Assembly (NCBI GenBank): GCA_027214345.1
Contig: JAPWHR010000009.1
Coordinates: 186,001 to 250,000 of the forward strand
Source of the DNA: Comamonadaceae bacterium G21597-S1
GTDB taxonomy: Bacteria > Pseudomonadota > Gammaproteobacteria > Burkholderiales > Burkholderiaceae_C
DNA: 64,000 nt
Reading direction: 5' to 3'
Below are positions 1 to 8,955 of the stretch, one piece after another (the first letter of the stretch is position 1; the number at the start of each line of letters is the position of its first letter). The translations under genes were made by a program, and so were the position numbers. Under the pieces are notes generated by a model. It searched no databases. It was given only the letters and a program-made list of their open reading frames with translations, and was not told the origin of the DNA.

Positions 1-175
1 AGACCCAGCCCGCCCGGCCGAGCCGCGTGCACAGGAGCCGGGGCCAGTCGCGCCACATGGCGACCGAACCCAGGCCTTCGTGCAGGAAGACCAGCGGCGC
101 CCTGGAAATGGCGTCCCGGGGGGCGGGCAGGTGTTCGACTTCCAGTTCAGTGTGGTCGACGGTCATCAATGGCAT
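1..175 (-). CDS. alpha/beta hydrolase, N-terminal fragment
   Basis: This minus-strand gene runs off the left edge; only its first 58 codons are present. It starts at ATG 175, with an in-frame second ATG at 166. About 30 residues in, the segment LVFLHEGLGSVAMW resembles the first beta strand and oxyanion-hole loop (HEG/HGG type) of alpha/beta-fold hydrolases, followed by a tryptophan-rich stretch. The nucleophile elbow and the rest of the catalytic triad lie outside the window, so substrate and activity cannot be read. It is divergent from the EI24 gene, with 65 bp between the two starts. It could also be an acyltransferase-like or dehalogenase-like member of the same fold. Confidence 0.7.
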   Translation of the reverse strand, partial: MPLMTVDHTELEVEHLPAPRDAISRAPLVFLHEGLGSVAMWRDWPRLLCTRLGRAGWV

Positions 176-240
176 GGCCTGCATCGTATCGAAAACCGGA
201 TCCGGGCCCGGTTGCATCTGCCGGCGTTATGCTCGGCGCC

Positions 241-1095
241 ATGAACCTGTTTCTCGACTCCTTCTGGCGTGCGGCGGCCGACTGCCTGCGACCGCGCGTG
301 ATCGTGATGTCGATTCTTCCGCTGGTCCTGATGGTGGCCTTGTCGCTGACGCTGGGTTACTTCTACTGGGATGCCGCGCTCGACGGCGTGCGCGGCCTGC
401 TGGAGGGCTCGTCGCTGGTCACCACCTTGTTCGAATGGCTGCAAAGCATCGGCGCCGAAGGGTTCAAGACCGTTCTGGCGCCCTTGATCGTCGTCTTTGC
501 GGTCACGCCGTTGATCGTGTTGTTGTCCTTGCTGGTGGTGGCGTTGCTGATGACTCCGGCACTGGTCACGATGGTGGCCGAGCGCCGTTATTCGCTGCTC
601 GAGCGCAAGCGGGGCGGGTCCCTGCTGGCCAGCCTGTTGTGGTCACTGGGTTCGACCTTGCTGGCCATTGTCGCGTTGCTGGTATCGATTCCCCTGTGGT
701 TGATCCCGCCGCTGATCCTGGTGTTGCCGCCGCTGATCTGGGGTTGGCTGACCTACCGGGTCATGGCCTTCGATGCGCTGGCCGAACACGCGAGCAAGCC
801 CGAGCGGCTGGAAATCCTGCGCCGCCATCGCCCCTGGCTGCTGGGGATCGGCGTCGTCACCGGCTACCTGGGTGCGGCACCCAGCCTGTTGTGGGCGTCC
901 GGCGCGCTGTTCGTCGTGGCATTCGTCATCCTGGTGCCGATCGCCATCTGGGTCTACACGCTGGTGTTTGCGTTTTCGTCGTTGTGGTTTTCGCATTACA
1001 GCCTGGCGGCGTTGCAGAAACTGCGCGACGAGGGCAGTGGCCCCGGTGCGCCACCAGTGGCGCAGCCGGTACCGTTGCCGCACCGGCCCGCCTGA
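241..1095 (+). CDS. EI24 / CysZ-like integral membrane protein
   Basis: The 284-residue protein is strongly hydrophobic, with about five or six membrane segments, roughly at residues 20-40, 75-110, 130-165 and 195-235. The overall pattern, including a LIPPLILVLPPLIWGWLTYR stretch, fits the EI24/CysZ family. CysZ imports sulfate in enterics, but this branch is not proven to do so and no cysteine synthesis genes are nearby. I chose ATG 241 rather than an in-frame ATG at 169 because membrane-protein features begin there and the earlier part overlaps the divergent hydrolase promoter. It precedes the CinA-like gene by 88 bp on the same strand. The C-terminal 25 residues are proline-rich and probably disordered. 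Confidence 0.8.
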   Translation: MNLFLDSFWRAAADCLRPRVIVMSILPLVLMVALSLTLGYFYWDAALDGVRGLLEGSSLVTTLFEWLQSIGAEGFKTVLAPLIVVFAVTPLIVLLSLLVVALLMTPALVTMVAERRYSLLERKRGGSLLASLLWSLGSTLLAIVALLVSIPLWLIPPLILVLPPLIWGWLTYRVMAFDALAEHASKPERLEILRRHRPWLLGIGVVTGYLGAAPSLLWASGALFVVAFVILVPIAIWVYTLVFAFSSLWFSHYSLAALQKLRDEGSGPGAPPVAQPVPLPHRPA

Positions 1096-1183
1096 TGCAG
1101 TGCCGCAAGCCCGGCCCTTCGTGGCCGCACGGCTGCGCATCGGCGCGCCGCCAGCATTTCCGATCACCTGAACCACGAGCCCC

Positions 1184-2032
1184 ATGGCTGACAACACTCC
1201 CGTACCCGCATTCGGCCTGATCATCATCGGCGACGAGATCATGTCCGGCAAACGGGCCGACAAGCATTTGCCGGCCGTCATCGAGCGTCTGCATGCGCGG
1301 GGCCTGCAACTGGCCTACGCCGACTACGTCGGCGATTCGCGCCAGCGCATCACCTCGTCGCTGCAGCGTGCGTTCGCCTCCAGCGACGTGGTGTTCTCGT
1401 GCGGCGGCATCGGCGCGACACCGGACGATCACACCCGCCAGTGCGCGGCGCTGGCACTGGGTGTTGCCTTGCAGCTGCATCCCGAAGCCCGGTTGCTGAT
1501 CGAGGAACGCATGCGCGACGTGGCGCTGGAGCAAGGCGTCGCATATGAACCCGAACGCGCCGACAACCAGCACCGGTTGAACATGGGCGTGTTTCCCGTC
1601 GGCAGCACCATCATTCCGAACCCGTACAACAAGATCCCGGGTTTCAGCTGCCGCGCGGCCGACGTTCCGGGCAAGGGCGAAGGCACTGTTCATTTCGTGC
1701 CGGGTTTCCCGGTCATGGCCTGGCCGATGATCGAATGGGTGCTCGACACCTGGTACGCATCCTGTTTCCATCGCGATCCGTCGGTCGAGCGCTCCGTCAT
1801 CGTCTTCGGCGCGATGGAGGCCGCACTGACACCGTTGATGGAGGCGGTGGAAGCTCGCTTTGCAGCCGTGCGTGTCTTCAGTTTGCCCAGCGTCGACCAT
1901 CCACAGTACGGTCGGCACATCGAGCTCGGTGTCAAGGGCCCCGCAGCCGAGGTCGATCCGGCGTTCGACGCCTTGCGCGCCGGTCTGCGGGAATTCGACC
2001 TCCGTCTGGGCCCCGAGATGGTGCGAAATTAG
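1184..2032 (+). CDS. molybdopterin-binding / CinA N-terminal-like protein
   Basis: The 282-residue protein starts at ATG 1184 and opens with FGLIIIGDEIMSGKRADKH, the MoCF-biosynthesis/CinA N-terminal signature. SCGGIGATPDDHTRQ near residue 70 matches the conserved GGxGxTxDD loop of the MogA/MoeA/CinA fold. It lacks the C-terminal nicotinamide-nucleotide amidase domain of full-length CinA, so it is a stand-alone MoCF-domain protein. Such proteins are usually annotated as competence/damage-inducible protein A, though a competence role is not established for this short form. It ends inside an inverted repeat (2021-2039) that adjoins the glnA control region. Confidence 0.85.
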   Translation: MADNTPVPAFGLIIIGDEIMSGKRADKHLPAVIERLHARGLQLAYADYVGDSRQRITSSLQRAFASSDVVFSCGGIGATPDDHTRQCAALALGVALQLHPEARLLIEERMRDVALEQGVAYEPERADNQHRLNMGVFPVGSTIIPNPYNKIPGFSCRAADVPGKGEGTVHFVPGFPVMAWPMIEWVLDTWYASCFHRDPSVERSVIVFGAMEAALTPLMEAVEARFAAVRVFSLPSVDHPQYGRHIELGVKGPAAEVDPAFDALRAGLREFDLRLGPEMVRN

Positions 2033-2034
2033 TT

Positions 2035-2080
2035 CGCACTATTCAGGTGCATTCCGGTGCGATTGCATCAATATGGTGCG
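2035..2080. promoter_or_regulatory. pair of NtrC binding sites upstream of glnA
   Basis: Two 17-bp palindromes match the enteric NtrC consensus TGCAC-N7-GTGCA. Site 1 at 2035-2051 reads CGCAC-N7-GTGCA, and site 2 at 2064-2080 reads TGCAT-N7-GTGCG. Their centres are 29 bp apart, close to three helical turns. They sit about 170 and 140 bp upstream of the start point expected from the sigma-54 promoter at 2186-2200. This spacing resembles the enhancer pair of the Escherichia coli glnA p2 promoter. The assignment rests on motif match and on the presence of glnL and glnG downstream. Confidence 0.7.
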
Positions 2081-2185
2081 CACCGAGGGCTCGTTTCGGT
2101 GATTTAGTGGCGTTCAGGCCGCAGAACCCGCGCCAACAAAGGGCAAAATGGCGAGCTGGCGAAGAGCGTGCATGCGCCGGCGTTC

Positions 2186-2200
2186 TGGCACAGAAACTGC
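2186..2200 (+). promoter_or_regulatory. sigma-54 (-24/-12) promoter of glnA
   Basis: TGGCAC-N5-CTGC has the invariant GG and GC dinucleotides separated by exactly 10 bp, as sigma-54 promoters require. The -12 element reads CTGC instead of the consensus TTGC. The predicted start is near 2211, giving a leader of about 39 nt before the glnA ATG, which has an AGGAG ribosome site. Confidence 0.7.
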
Positions 2201-2249
2201 GTTTATCCGCCGGTTCGACTTTTCAGTAACAGCCCAACAGGAGTATTTG

Positions 2250-3665
2250 ATGGCCAAGACCGTCGCAGACGTGATCAAGATGGTGAAGGAAAACGAAGTC
2301 AAGTTCGTCGACTTCCGCTTCACCGACACCCGAGGCAAGGAACAGCACGTCACCGTGCCGGTGTCGCACTTCGATGAAGACAAGTTCAGCTCGGGCCACG
2401 CGTTCGATGGTTCGTCGATCGGTGGCTGGAAAGGCATCGAGGCATCGGACATGTTGTTGATGCCCGATCCGAACACCGCCAATATTGATCCGTTCTTCGA
2501 AGAGCCCACGTTGTTCATGAGCTGCGACGTGGTCGAACCCGGCGACGGCAAGGCGTATGACCGCGATCCGCGCTCGATCGCAAAGCGCGCCGAGGCCTAC
2601 CTGAAGGCATCGGGCATGGGCGACACGGCTTACTTCGGCCCGGAACCCGAATTCTTCATCTTCGACGATGTCCGATGGAACGTCGACATGTCCGGCTGCT
2701 TCGTCAAGATCGACGAATACGAAGCACCGTGGAACACCGGCAAGAAGATCGAAGGCGGCAACCGCGGCCATCGTCCCACCGTCAAGGGCGGTTATTTCCC
2801 GGTTCCTCCGGTCGACAGCACCCAGGACCTGCGTGCCGAATGCGCATTGATCCTCGAGTCGCTCGGCATTCCGGTCGAGGTGTTCCACCACGAGGTGGCC
2901 GGTGCGGGTCAGAACGAGATCGGCACCAAGTTCAGCACCCTGGTGCAACGCGCCGACTGGACGCAGCTGCTCAAGTACGTCGTGCACAACGTCGCCAATT
3001 CCTACGGCAAGACCGCCACCTTCATGCCCAAGCCCGTCGTCGGCGACAACGGCTCCGGCATGCACGTGCACCAGTCGATCTGGAAAGACGGCAAGAACCT
3101 GTTCGCCGGTGACGGCTACGCCGGCCTGTCCGACTTCGCGCTGTATTACATCGGCGGCATCATCAAGCATGCCCGTGCCCTCAACGCGATCACCAACCCC
3201 GGCACGAACAGCTACAAGCGCCTGGTCCCGCACTTCGAGGCTCCGGTCAAGCTGGCCTATTCGGCCAAGAACCGCTCGGCGGCGATCCGCATCCCATACG
3301 TGGCCAATCCCAAGGGACGCCGCGTCGAGGCCCGTTTCCCGGATCCCCTGGCCAATCCCTACCTGTGCTTCTCGGCACTGATGATGGCGGGTCTGGATGG
3401 CGTGGAGAACAAGATCCATCCGGGCGAGGCTGCCACCAAGGACCTGTACCATCTGCCGCCGGAGGAAGATGCGCTGATCCCGACGGTCTGCCACAGCCTG
3501 GAACAGGCCCTGGAATACCTGGACCGCGAGCGTGCGTTCCTGACCAAGGGCGGCGTCTTCACCGACACCATGATCGACGGCTACATCGAACTCAAGATGC
3601 AGGAAGTCACGCGCATGCGCATGACGACCCACCCGGCCGAGTTCGACATGTATTATTCGCTGTAA
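2250..3665 (+). CDS. glnA: glutamine synthetase, type I
   Basis: The 471-residue enzyme makes glutamine from glutamate, ammonium and ATP as a cytoplasmic dodecamer. The length matches bacterial GSI. The beta-grasp N-domain ([11 protein letters not shown] near residue 50), the catalytic [11 protein letters not shown] metal loop and the GSGMHVHQS loop are all present. DLYHLPPEE carries the adenylylation tyrosine at residue 400, so the enzyme is of the GSI-beta class controlled by GlnE. An upstream in-frame ATG exists at 2148, but ATG 2250 follows an AGGAG site and gives the family N-terminus. Nitrogen control is indicated by the upstream NtrC sites and sigma-54 promoter. A strong terminator follows, and glnL-glnG lie downstream beyond one small gene. 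Confidence 0.98.
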   Translation: MAKTVADVIKMVKENEVKFVDFRFTDTRGKEQHVTVPVSHFDEDKFSSGHAFDGSSIGGWKGIEASDMLLMPDPNTANIDPFFEEPTLFMSCDVVEPGDGKAYDRDPRSIAKRAEAYLKASGMGDTAYFGPEPEFFIFDDVRWNVDMSGCFVKIDEYEAPWNTGKKIEGGNRGHRPTVKGGYFPVPPVDSTQDLRAECALILESLGIPVEVFHHEVAGAGQNEIGTKFSTLVQRADWTQLLKYVVHNVANSYGKTATFMPKPVVGDNGSGMHVHQSIWKDGKNLFAGDGYAGLSDFALYYIGGIIKHARALNAITNPGTNSYKRLVPHFEAPVKLAYSAKNRSAAIRIPYVANPKGRRVEARFPDPLANPYLCFSALMMAGLDGVENKIHPGEAATKDLYHLPPEEDALIPTVCHSLEQALEYLDRERAFLTKGGVFTDTMIDGYIELKMQEVTRMRMTTHPAEFDMYYSL

Positions 3666-3677
3666 CCTGACTCTCTG

Positions 3678-3745
3678 CGGCACGGCTTCGACCGTGCCGG
3701 TGGTCGCAGGAAGCAAGGGCGGTATCGACCGCCCTTTTGCTTTTG
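3678..3745 (+). terminator. tandem hairpins after glnA, the second a rho-independent terminator
   Basis: Two perfect 8-bp stems follow the glnA stop. The first (3678-3699) is CGGCACGG with a 6-nt loop and no T-run. The second (3715-3736) is AAGGGCGG with a 6-nt loop, followed by a T-rich run interrupted by GC. The second is a good intrinsic terminator, which would let glnA be expressed far above glnL and glnG. Confidence 0.8.
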
Positions 3746-3829
3746 TGGGAACCCTGGCGGTTTGGTCAATCCCGTCAATTGGCGCATACTGGCAGACCGT
3801 CGATGCATCTGTAGACGCGTGGAGATAGC

Positions 3830-4336
3830 ATGAAGAGCCTTACGTTGATACCCCTGATCGCATCCGTGCTGGCGTTGTCGGGTTTTGCCCGGGCGGACAT
3901 CTACCGTTGCGGCAACGAATACACCAACCGGATTACCGACGCCCAGAAGGGCCAGTGCAAGCTGGTGGAGGGCGCAAACGTCACGGTGGTCGAAGGTTTC
4001 AAGCCGCCGGTGACCAAGCCTGTCGCGGTACCGCAGTCGCCGGTGCGGCTGGCTTCCGCCACCCCTCCCGCGGCACGGGTCGACAACGCGGAGCAGAAGG
4101 CCCGCGATTCCGACGCCCGGCTGATCCTGGAGGCCGAACTGAAGAAGGCCGAAACACGGTTTGCAGATTTGTCGCGCGAATACAACAACGGCGAGCCGGA
4201 AAAACGTGGCAATGAGTCGCGCAATTACCAGAAGTATCTCGACCGTGTGGCGGAACTCAAGGCCGATCTGTCGCGGACCGAAAGCGATATCGCCGGCATT
4301 CGCCGCGAGCTTGGCCGCATCTCCGGCTCGAAATAG
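3830..4336 (+). CDS. secreted DUF4124-like coiled-coil protein
   Basis: The 168-residue protein has a clear signal peptide cut near residue 22, after a FARA motif. A short cysteine-containing segment (DIYRCGNEYTNR, then QCK) resembles the DUF4124 domain, and a proline-rich linker follows. The last 80 residues are charged and predicted to form a coiled coil. A periplasmic location is expected and the function is unknown. Its stop codon overlaps the GTG start of glnL by one base, which suggests translational coupling and co-transcription with the nitrogen sensor genes. Whether that reflects a functional link is not shown by the sequence. Confidence 0.8.
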   Translation: MKSLTLIPLIASVLALSGFARADIYRCGNEYTNRITDAQKGQCKLVEGANVTVVEGFKPPVTKPVAVPQSPVRLASATPPAARVDNAEQKARDSDARLILEAELKKAETRFADLSREYNNGEPEKRGNESRNYQKYLDRVAELKADLSRTESDIAGIRRELGRISGSK

Positions 4337-5430
4337 TGCGCACCGGATCCGGCCCCGATTCACACCCGCCTGAAACCGTCCCTGTCCGATTTCGCCCGTT
4401 CGACCGCCTGGCCACCCTGGTTGCGGTGGTGCGGGAGGACGGTATCGTCGTGTTCGCGAACTCGGCCCTGGAAGACGCTTTGGGTGTGTCGCGTCGAACC
4501 ATCGAGGCGTCGCAGTTTGCCGACAACTTCGTGGAGCGCCAGACACTGCTCAATGCGCTGCACGGCGCCGGCGTCAACGAGTTTGCCGCGCTGCGCTACG
4601 ACGCCTGGCTCAACCGCCCCAACCATGACCCCTTGCCGGTGCATGTCATCGTCACCCAGACCGAATCGCGCGGCGAGATCATCGTCGAATTGCTGCCGCT
4701 GGAGCAGCAGGCGCGGCAGGACCGCGAGGAACGGCTGACCGACCAGGCCGAGGCCAACAAGGAACTGATCCGCAACCTGGCGCACGAGATCAAGAACCCG
4801 CTTGGCGGCATCCGCGGGGCGGCGCAGCTGCTCGAGATGGAGATCGAGGGTCGCGGCCTGACCGAATACACACAGGTCATCATTCGCGAGGCCGACCGGC
4901 TGCAGTCGCTGGTCGACCGGTTGCTGGCGCCGCATCGATTCCCGCACCGGGTCATGGACGTCAACATCCACGAGGTCTGCGAACGGGTGCGATCGCTGGT
5001 GGTGGCCGAGTTCCCGCGGGGACTGAAGTTCGTGCGCGACTACGACACGTCGATTCCCGAGCTGCGTGCCGACCGCGAGCAACTGATCCAGACCGTGCTC
5101 AACATCGCGCGCAATGCCTGCCAGGCACTGGCCGAGCGGATTGCGGCGGGCGATGCCTGTCTCACATTGCGGACCCGGGTCGTGCGGCAGGTCACTTTCG
5201 GCAAGCAACGCTACAGGTTGGCACTGGAATTGCATGTGATCGACAACGGGCCTGGTGTTCCAGACTCGATCAAGGATCGCATCTTCTACCCGCTGGTGTC
5301 GGGGCGCGACGGTGGATCCGGACTGGGGTTGACGCTGGCACAGTCGTTTGTCCAGCAGCACCACGGAATGATCGAGGTGGACAGCGTGCCGGGACGCACC
5401 GACTTCAAGATACTCATTCCATTGCCCTGA
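4336..5430 (+). CDS. glnL: nitrogen regulation sensor kinase NtrB
   Basis: This 364-residue soluble two-component kinase has no membrane segment, as expected for NtrB. A PAS domain covers roughly residues 20-130. The HisKA helix carries NLAHEIKNPLGG, with the phospho-accepting histidine at residue 150. The HATPase domain follows, with an N-box (ARNACQAL) and glycine boxes (DNGPGVP, GGSGLGL). In the known system NtrB phosphorylates NtrC under nitrogen limitation and dephosphorylates it when PII (GlnB) is bound. The start is a GTG overlapping the stop of the preceding gene. The response regulator gene follows 53 bp later. Confidence 0.95.
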   Translation: MRTGSGPDSHPPETVPVRFRPFDRLATLVAVVREDGIVVFANSALEDALGVSRRTIEASQFADNFVERQTLLNALHGAGVNEFAALRYDAWLNRPNHDPLPVHVIVTQTESRGEIIVELLPLEQQARQDREERLTDQAEANKELIRNLAHEIKNPLGGIRGAAQLLEMEIEGRGLTEYTQVIIREADRLQSLVDRLLAPHRFPHRVMDVNIHEVCERVRSLVVAEFPRGLKFVRDYDTSIPELRADREQLIQTVLNIARNACQALAERIAAGDACLTLRTRVVRQVTFGKQRYRLALELHVIDNGPGVPDSIKDRIFYPLVSGRDGGSGLGLTLAQSFVQQHHGMIEVDSVPGRTDFKILIPLP

Positions 5431-5483
5431 ACCTTGTCCAACCATTACCGAATCCCCATGCGCCCGCCGTGCGGCCCTGCATC

Positions 5484-7052
5484 ATGAAGCCGATATGGAT
5501 TGTTGACGACGACCAGTCGATCCGCTTCGTGCTGGAGAAGGCCTTGCTCCGGGAGAACCTGGCCACCCGCAGCTTCACCAACATCCGTGACGTGTTGTCC
5601 GCGCTCGAAGGGGCCGGCGATCACGATGGTCCGCAGATCCTGGTCAGCGACATCCGCATGCCCGGCGGTTCCGGCCTGGAACTGCTCGAGAAGGTCAAGC
5701 GCGACCATCCCGGATTGCCGGTCATCATCATGACCGCGTTCTCCGATCTGGAGAGCGCGGTGTCCGCGTTCCAGGGCGGTGCGTTCGAGTACCTGCCCAA
5801 GCCGTTCGACCTGCCCAAGGCGGTCGAACTGATCCGTCGCGCCATGCAGGAGAGCCAGCGCGAGGAGGTCTCGGAGCATCGCGCCGTTGCGCCGCCCGAG
5901 ATGCTGGGGCAGGCCCCCGCCATGCAGGACGTGTTCCGGGCCATCGGTCGGCTGAGCCAGAGCAATGTCACGGTGATGATCACCGGTGAATCGGGCACGG
6001 GCAAGGAGCTGGTCGCGCGCGCCTTGCACAAGCATTCGCCGCGGGGCGGTGGCGGCAGCGCACCGTTCGTCGCGATCAACACCGCGGCGATCCCCAAGGA
6101 CCTGCTCGAGAGCGAGCTGTTCGGGCATGAACGCGGCGCCTTTACCGGCGCCCAGACCATGCGACGCGGGCGCTTCGAGCAGGCCGATGGCGGAACCCTG
6201 TTCCTGGACGAGATCGGCGACATGCCGTTCGATCTGCAGACCCGCTTGTTGCGCGTCCTGTCCGACGGCAACTTCTATCGGGTCGGTGGCCACGACGCCA
6301 TCAAGACCAACGTGCGCGTGATCGCCGCAACCCACCAGAACCTGGAGCAACGCGTCAAGGACGGTGCGTTTCGCGAAGACCTGTTCCACCGCCTCAACGT
6401 GATCCGCCTGCGGCTGCCGCCCCTGCGCGAACGCCGCGAGGACATACCGGCATTGACGCGCCACTTCCTGCAGCAAAGTGCTCGCCAGCTCGAGGTCGAA
6501 CCCAAGCGCATCTCCGACGCCGCGCTGCAGCAGCTCTCGCGCTTCGGTTTTCCGGGCAACGTGCGCCAGCTCGAGAACATCTGCCACTGGTTGACCGTGA
6601 TGGCACCGGCCCAGGTGATCGACGCCAAGGATCTTCCCCCGGAAGTGCTGATGGGAGCCGCCACTGTGGCGGCGGGTGAGCAACCGGCATCCGGTTTGCA
6701 AGGCTTCGCAGCCGCCGTGTCGTCGCAGGAACGGCCCGACTCGGTCGCCAGCGCGGTCAACAGGTCGTCGCCGGCGGCAGCACCGGTCGCGGGCGAACCG
6801 GACCACACGGCGTCTGTCCACCCGCCGATGGCCATGGGTGCGGACTGGGAATCCGGTGTCGAGCTCGAGGCCAGCCAGATGCTGGCAGCCGGCCAGCCCG
6901 ACGTCTGGGAAGCCCTGACCCGACGGTTCGAGTCGCGGCTGATCCTCACCGCACTGGCCAATACCCGCGGCCGGCGCATCGAGGCGGCGCAGAAGCTGGG
7001 CATCGGCCGCAACACCATCACCCGCAAGATCCAGGACCTGGGTCTGGAATAG
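5484..7052 (+). CDS. glnG: nitrogen regulation response regulator NtrC
   Basis: The 522-residue sigma-54 activator has three domains. The receiver begins with IWIVDDDQSIRF, and the phosphorylated aspartate is residue 56 (SDIRMPGG). The AAA+ domain has Walker A (GESGTGKE) near residue 168 and the sigma-54-contacting GAFTGA loop near residue 218. A Fis-type helix-turn-helix occupies the last 30 residues (GIGRNTITRKIQ). I prefer ATG 5484 over an in-frame GTG at 5469 because the family starts directly before the first receiver strand. The protein is about 50 residues longer than enteric NtrC because of an Ala/Ser/Pro-rich insert at about residues 390-455, between the AAA+ and DNA-binding domains. 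Confidence 0.95.
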   Translation: MKPIWIVDDDQSIRFVLEKALLRENLATRSFTNIRDVLSALEGAGDHDGPQILVSDIRMPGGSGLELLEKVKRDHPGLPVIIMTAFSDLESAVSAFQGGAFEYLPKPFDLPKAVELIRRAMQESQREEVSEHRAVAPPEMLGQAPAMQDVFRAIGRLSQSNVTVMITGESGTGKELVARALHKHSPRGGGGSAPFVAINTAAIPKDLLESELFGHERGAFTGAQTMRRGRFEQADGGTLFLDEIGDMPFDLQTRLLRVLSDGNFYRVGGHDAIKTNVRVIAATHQNLEQRVKDGAFREDLFHRLNVIRLRLPPLRERREDIPALTRHFLQQSARQLEVEPKRISDAALQQLSRFGFPGNVRQLENICHWLTVMAPAQVIDAKDLPPEVLMGAATVAAGEQPASGLQGFAAAVSSQERPDSVASAVNRSSPAAAPVAGEPDHTASVHPPMAMGADWESGVELEASQMLAAGQPDVWEALTRRFESRLILTALANTRGRRIEAAQKLGIGRNTITRKIQDLGLE

Positions 7053-7102
7053 GCGCGCAGCGACGAAACCGCCGGTACGGCGTGTCGGCGTCGCGCCGTC
7101 CG

Positions 7103-7882
7103 TCAGTCCGCGAGTTCCACGACCACCGGCGTGTGGTCGCTGGGCCGTTCGTTCTTGCGCGGGGCCTTGTCGATGGTGCATGCCGTCACGCGGGGCTTGA
7201 GCCCCTCGCTGACCAGCACATAGTCGATGCGCAGCCCGCGGTTGCGCCGGAACGCGAACTCGCGGTAGTCCCACCAGCTATAGGTTTTCTCCGGCTGCTC
7301 GAACATGCGGTAGCTGTCGTGCAGGCCCAGCAGCAACAGCGCGCGGAAATGTTCGCGCTCCTGCACCGTGTGGTGGATGGTGTCGCGCAGGCCCTCCGGA
7401 TCCCAGCTGTCGCGGTCCTCGGCGGCCACGTTGAAGTCGCCCAGCACGACCAGCTCGGGATGGGCCGCCAGTTCGCCGCGCAGCCAGTCCTGCAGCGCCT
7501 GCAGCCAGCGCATCTTGTACGCGAACTTCTCGCTGCCGGGTTCCTGTCCGTTGACGAAATAGCAGTTGACCAGCCGCAGCGGACCCCGCGGCGTATCGAG
7601 CGTGGCAGCGATCACGCGCGACTGCTCGTCGGCGAAACCCGGGATATTGGTCACGATGTCGCGCATCGGCGTACGGCTGAGGATGGCGACACCGTTGTAG
7701 GTCTTCTGCCCGAACACGGCGCTGTGGTAGCCCGCCTGCTGCAATGCGTCGCGCGGGAACTTGTCGTTGCTGAGCTTGAGTTCCTGCAGGCCCAAGGCGT
7801 CGACCGGGTTGGCGGCGAGCCAGTCCAGCACCTGGGGCAGGCGCACGGTCAGGGAGTTGATGTTCCAGGTGGCAAGTTTCAT
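7103..7882 (-). CDS. xth: exodeoxyribonuclease III / AP endonuclease
   Basis: This 259-residue member of the endonuclease/exonuclease/phosphatase superfamily nicks DNA at abasic sites and has 3'-5' exonuclease activity. Visible signatures are KLATWNINSL at the N-terminus, GLQELKL (metal-binding Glu), VLGDFNVA (Asp/Asn pair), RIDYVL and PSDHTPVV (catalytic Asp-His) at the C-terminus. ATG 7882 gives the family N-terminus directly; an upstream in-frame start at 7903 would add seven unconserved residues. It converges on glnG, with 50 bp between the two stops and no strong terminator seen. Confidence 0.95.
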   Translation of the reverse strand: MKLATWNINSLTVRLPQVLDWLAANPVDALGLQELKLSNDKFPRDALQQAGYHSAVFGQKTYNGVAILSRTPMRDIVTNIPGFADEQSRVIAATLDTPRGPLRLVNCYFVNGQEPGSEKFAYKMRWLQALQDWLRGELAAHPELVVLGDFNVAAEDRDSWDPEGLRDTIHHTVQEREHFRALLLLGLHDSYRMFEQPEKTYSWWDYREFAFRRNRGLRIDYVLVSEGLKPRVTACTIDKAPRKNERPSDHTPVVVELAD

Positions 7883-8015
7883 GGTGTGGTCGCAGTGGCG
7901 CAATGACGATGGGCCGGGCGGGCCTCACGCCTGCATTATCGACAGGCTGGTCTTCAGCCCGATGCCGGCGTCGCAACCGGTCATCCGCACCGTCGATATG
8001 GGGACCCGGGCTGCG

Positions 8016-8903
8016 TCATGGTGCCCCGAAGAACGGCTCGGCCACGCCGGTGGCACCTATGCCGTCGATACGCAACAGGGCACCAGCCTGCGGCCAGGCC
8101 GAACGTTCGTCTTCGGGCAGCAACTGGCGGGCCGTGGTCACGTAGAGCTGGTCCAGTCCCGGCCCGCCAAACGTGACCATGGTCGGATGGCGCACCGGGA
8201 TCGCGATGCGTTCGATCATCCTGCCCGCGGGCGAAATACATGCCACCGCCCCACCGTGTACCAGCGCACACCAGTAGTTTCCCTCGGTGTCGCAGGTCGC
8301 GCCGTCGACGCGTCCTTCGATGCCGGCGGTGGAGAAGAAACGCCGCTTGCCGGAGATGCGGCCGCGCGCGAGGTCGAAGTCGTAGACCCAGACGGTTTCG
8401 TCCCGGCTGTCGGCCAGGTACATGCGGCTGTCGTCGGGAGCGAACGCGATGCCGTTGCCGATGACGAAATCGCCGTCCATGCGCGTCACCGACAGGTCGG
8501 GGTCGAGCCGGAGCAACTCGGCCTGGCGGCCGATGAAGTCGGAGTGCACCGTGGCGCACCAGTAACGGCCGCGTCGGTCGCACTTGCCGTCGTTCAGCAA
8601 CAGGCGCCGGTCGCGCGCCAGGGGGTCGGCGAGTACCGTGCAGTCGGCGCCGCCGTCATCGCGCAGGCGGATGCGCTGGAAGCCGGCCCGCGTGCCGCCG
8701 ATCAGGCTGCCGTCGGCGCAGAATACGAAGGAGCCGATGTCGTTTACCAGCTGGAAGCTGCGCACCGACCCGTCGGCAGGGTCCAGCCGCCGGATCGCGG
8801 GCGCAAAGGCATCGACCCAGTACAGGCGCTGCTCCCGGAAGTTCCATTGCGGACCTTCGCCGAGCCGGTCTGGCTCGAGGTGGACCACGGTGATCGACGT
8901 CAT
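8016..8903 (-). CDS. SMP-30/gluconolactonase-family hydrolase
   Basis: The 295-residue beta-propeller protein has the SMP-30/LRE pattern: LGEGPQW at the N-terminus (metal-binding Glu), LLNDGKCDRRGRYW, VIGNGIAF (metal-binding Asn) and LADSRDETV. The family opens sugar lactones to acids. ATG 8903 is chosen because the conserved domain begins within 12 residues of it; an upstream in-frame start at 8978 would overlap the preceding gene. It is the last gene of a minus-strand operon containing a sugar ABC transporter and a hydroxyacid dehydrogenase. The divergent Gfo/Idh/MocA oxidoreductase could supply a lactone. The actual sugar is unknown. Confidence 0.88.
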   Translation of the reverse strand: MTSITVVHLEPDRLGEGPQWNFREQRLYWVDAFAPAIRRLDPADGSVRSFQLVNDIGSFVFCADGSLIGGTRAGFQRIRLRDDGGADCTVLADPLARDRRLLLNDGKCDRRGRYWCATVHSDFIGRQAELLRLDPDLSVTRMDGDFVIGNGIAFAPDDSRMYLADSRDETVWVYDFDLARGRISGKRRFFSTAGIEGRVDGATCDTEGNYWCALVHGGAVACISPAGRMIERIAIPVRHPTMVTFGGPGLDQLYVTTARQLLPEDERSAWPQAGALLRIDGIGATGVAEPFFGAP

Positions 8904-8955
8904 CGGCAAGCCTTTGCCCAGGCCGGCGCCGTGGCGCAGGTCGTCCTGCGATGCA

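Noticed and set aside
27..1220. 397-codon open frame at the left end
   Set aside because: It overlaps the EI24 gene in another frame and has no recognisable domain; the EI24 frame has membrane segments and the minus strand has a real hydrolase N-terminus.
2223..3716. 497-codon open frame antisense to glnA
   Set aside because: It mirrors glnA exactly, matches no family and exists only because of high GC and codon bias.
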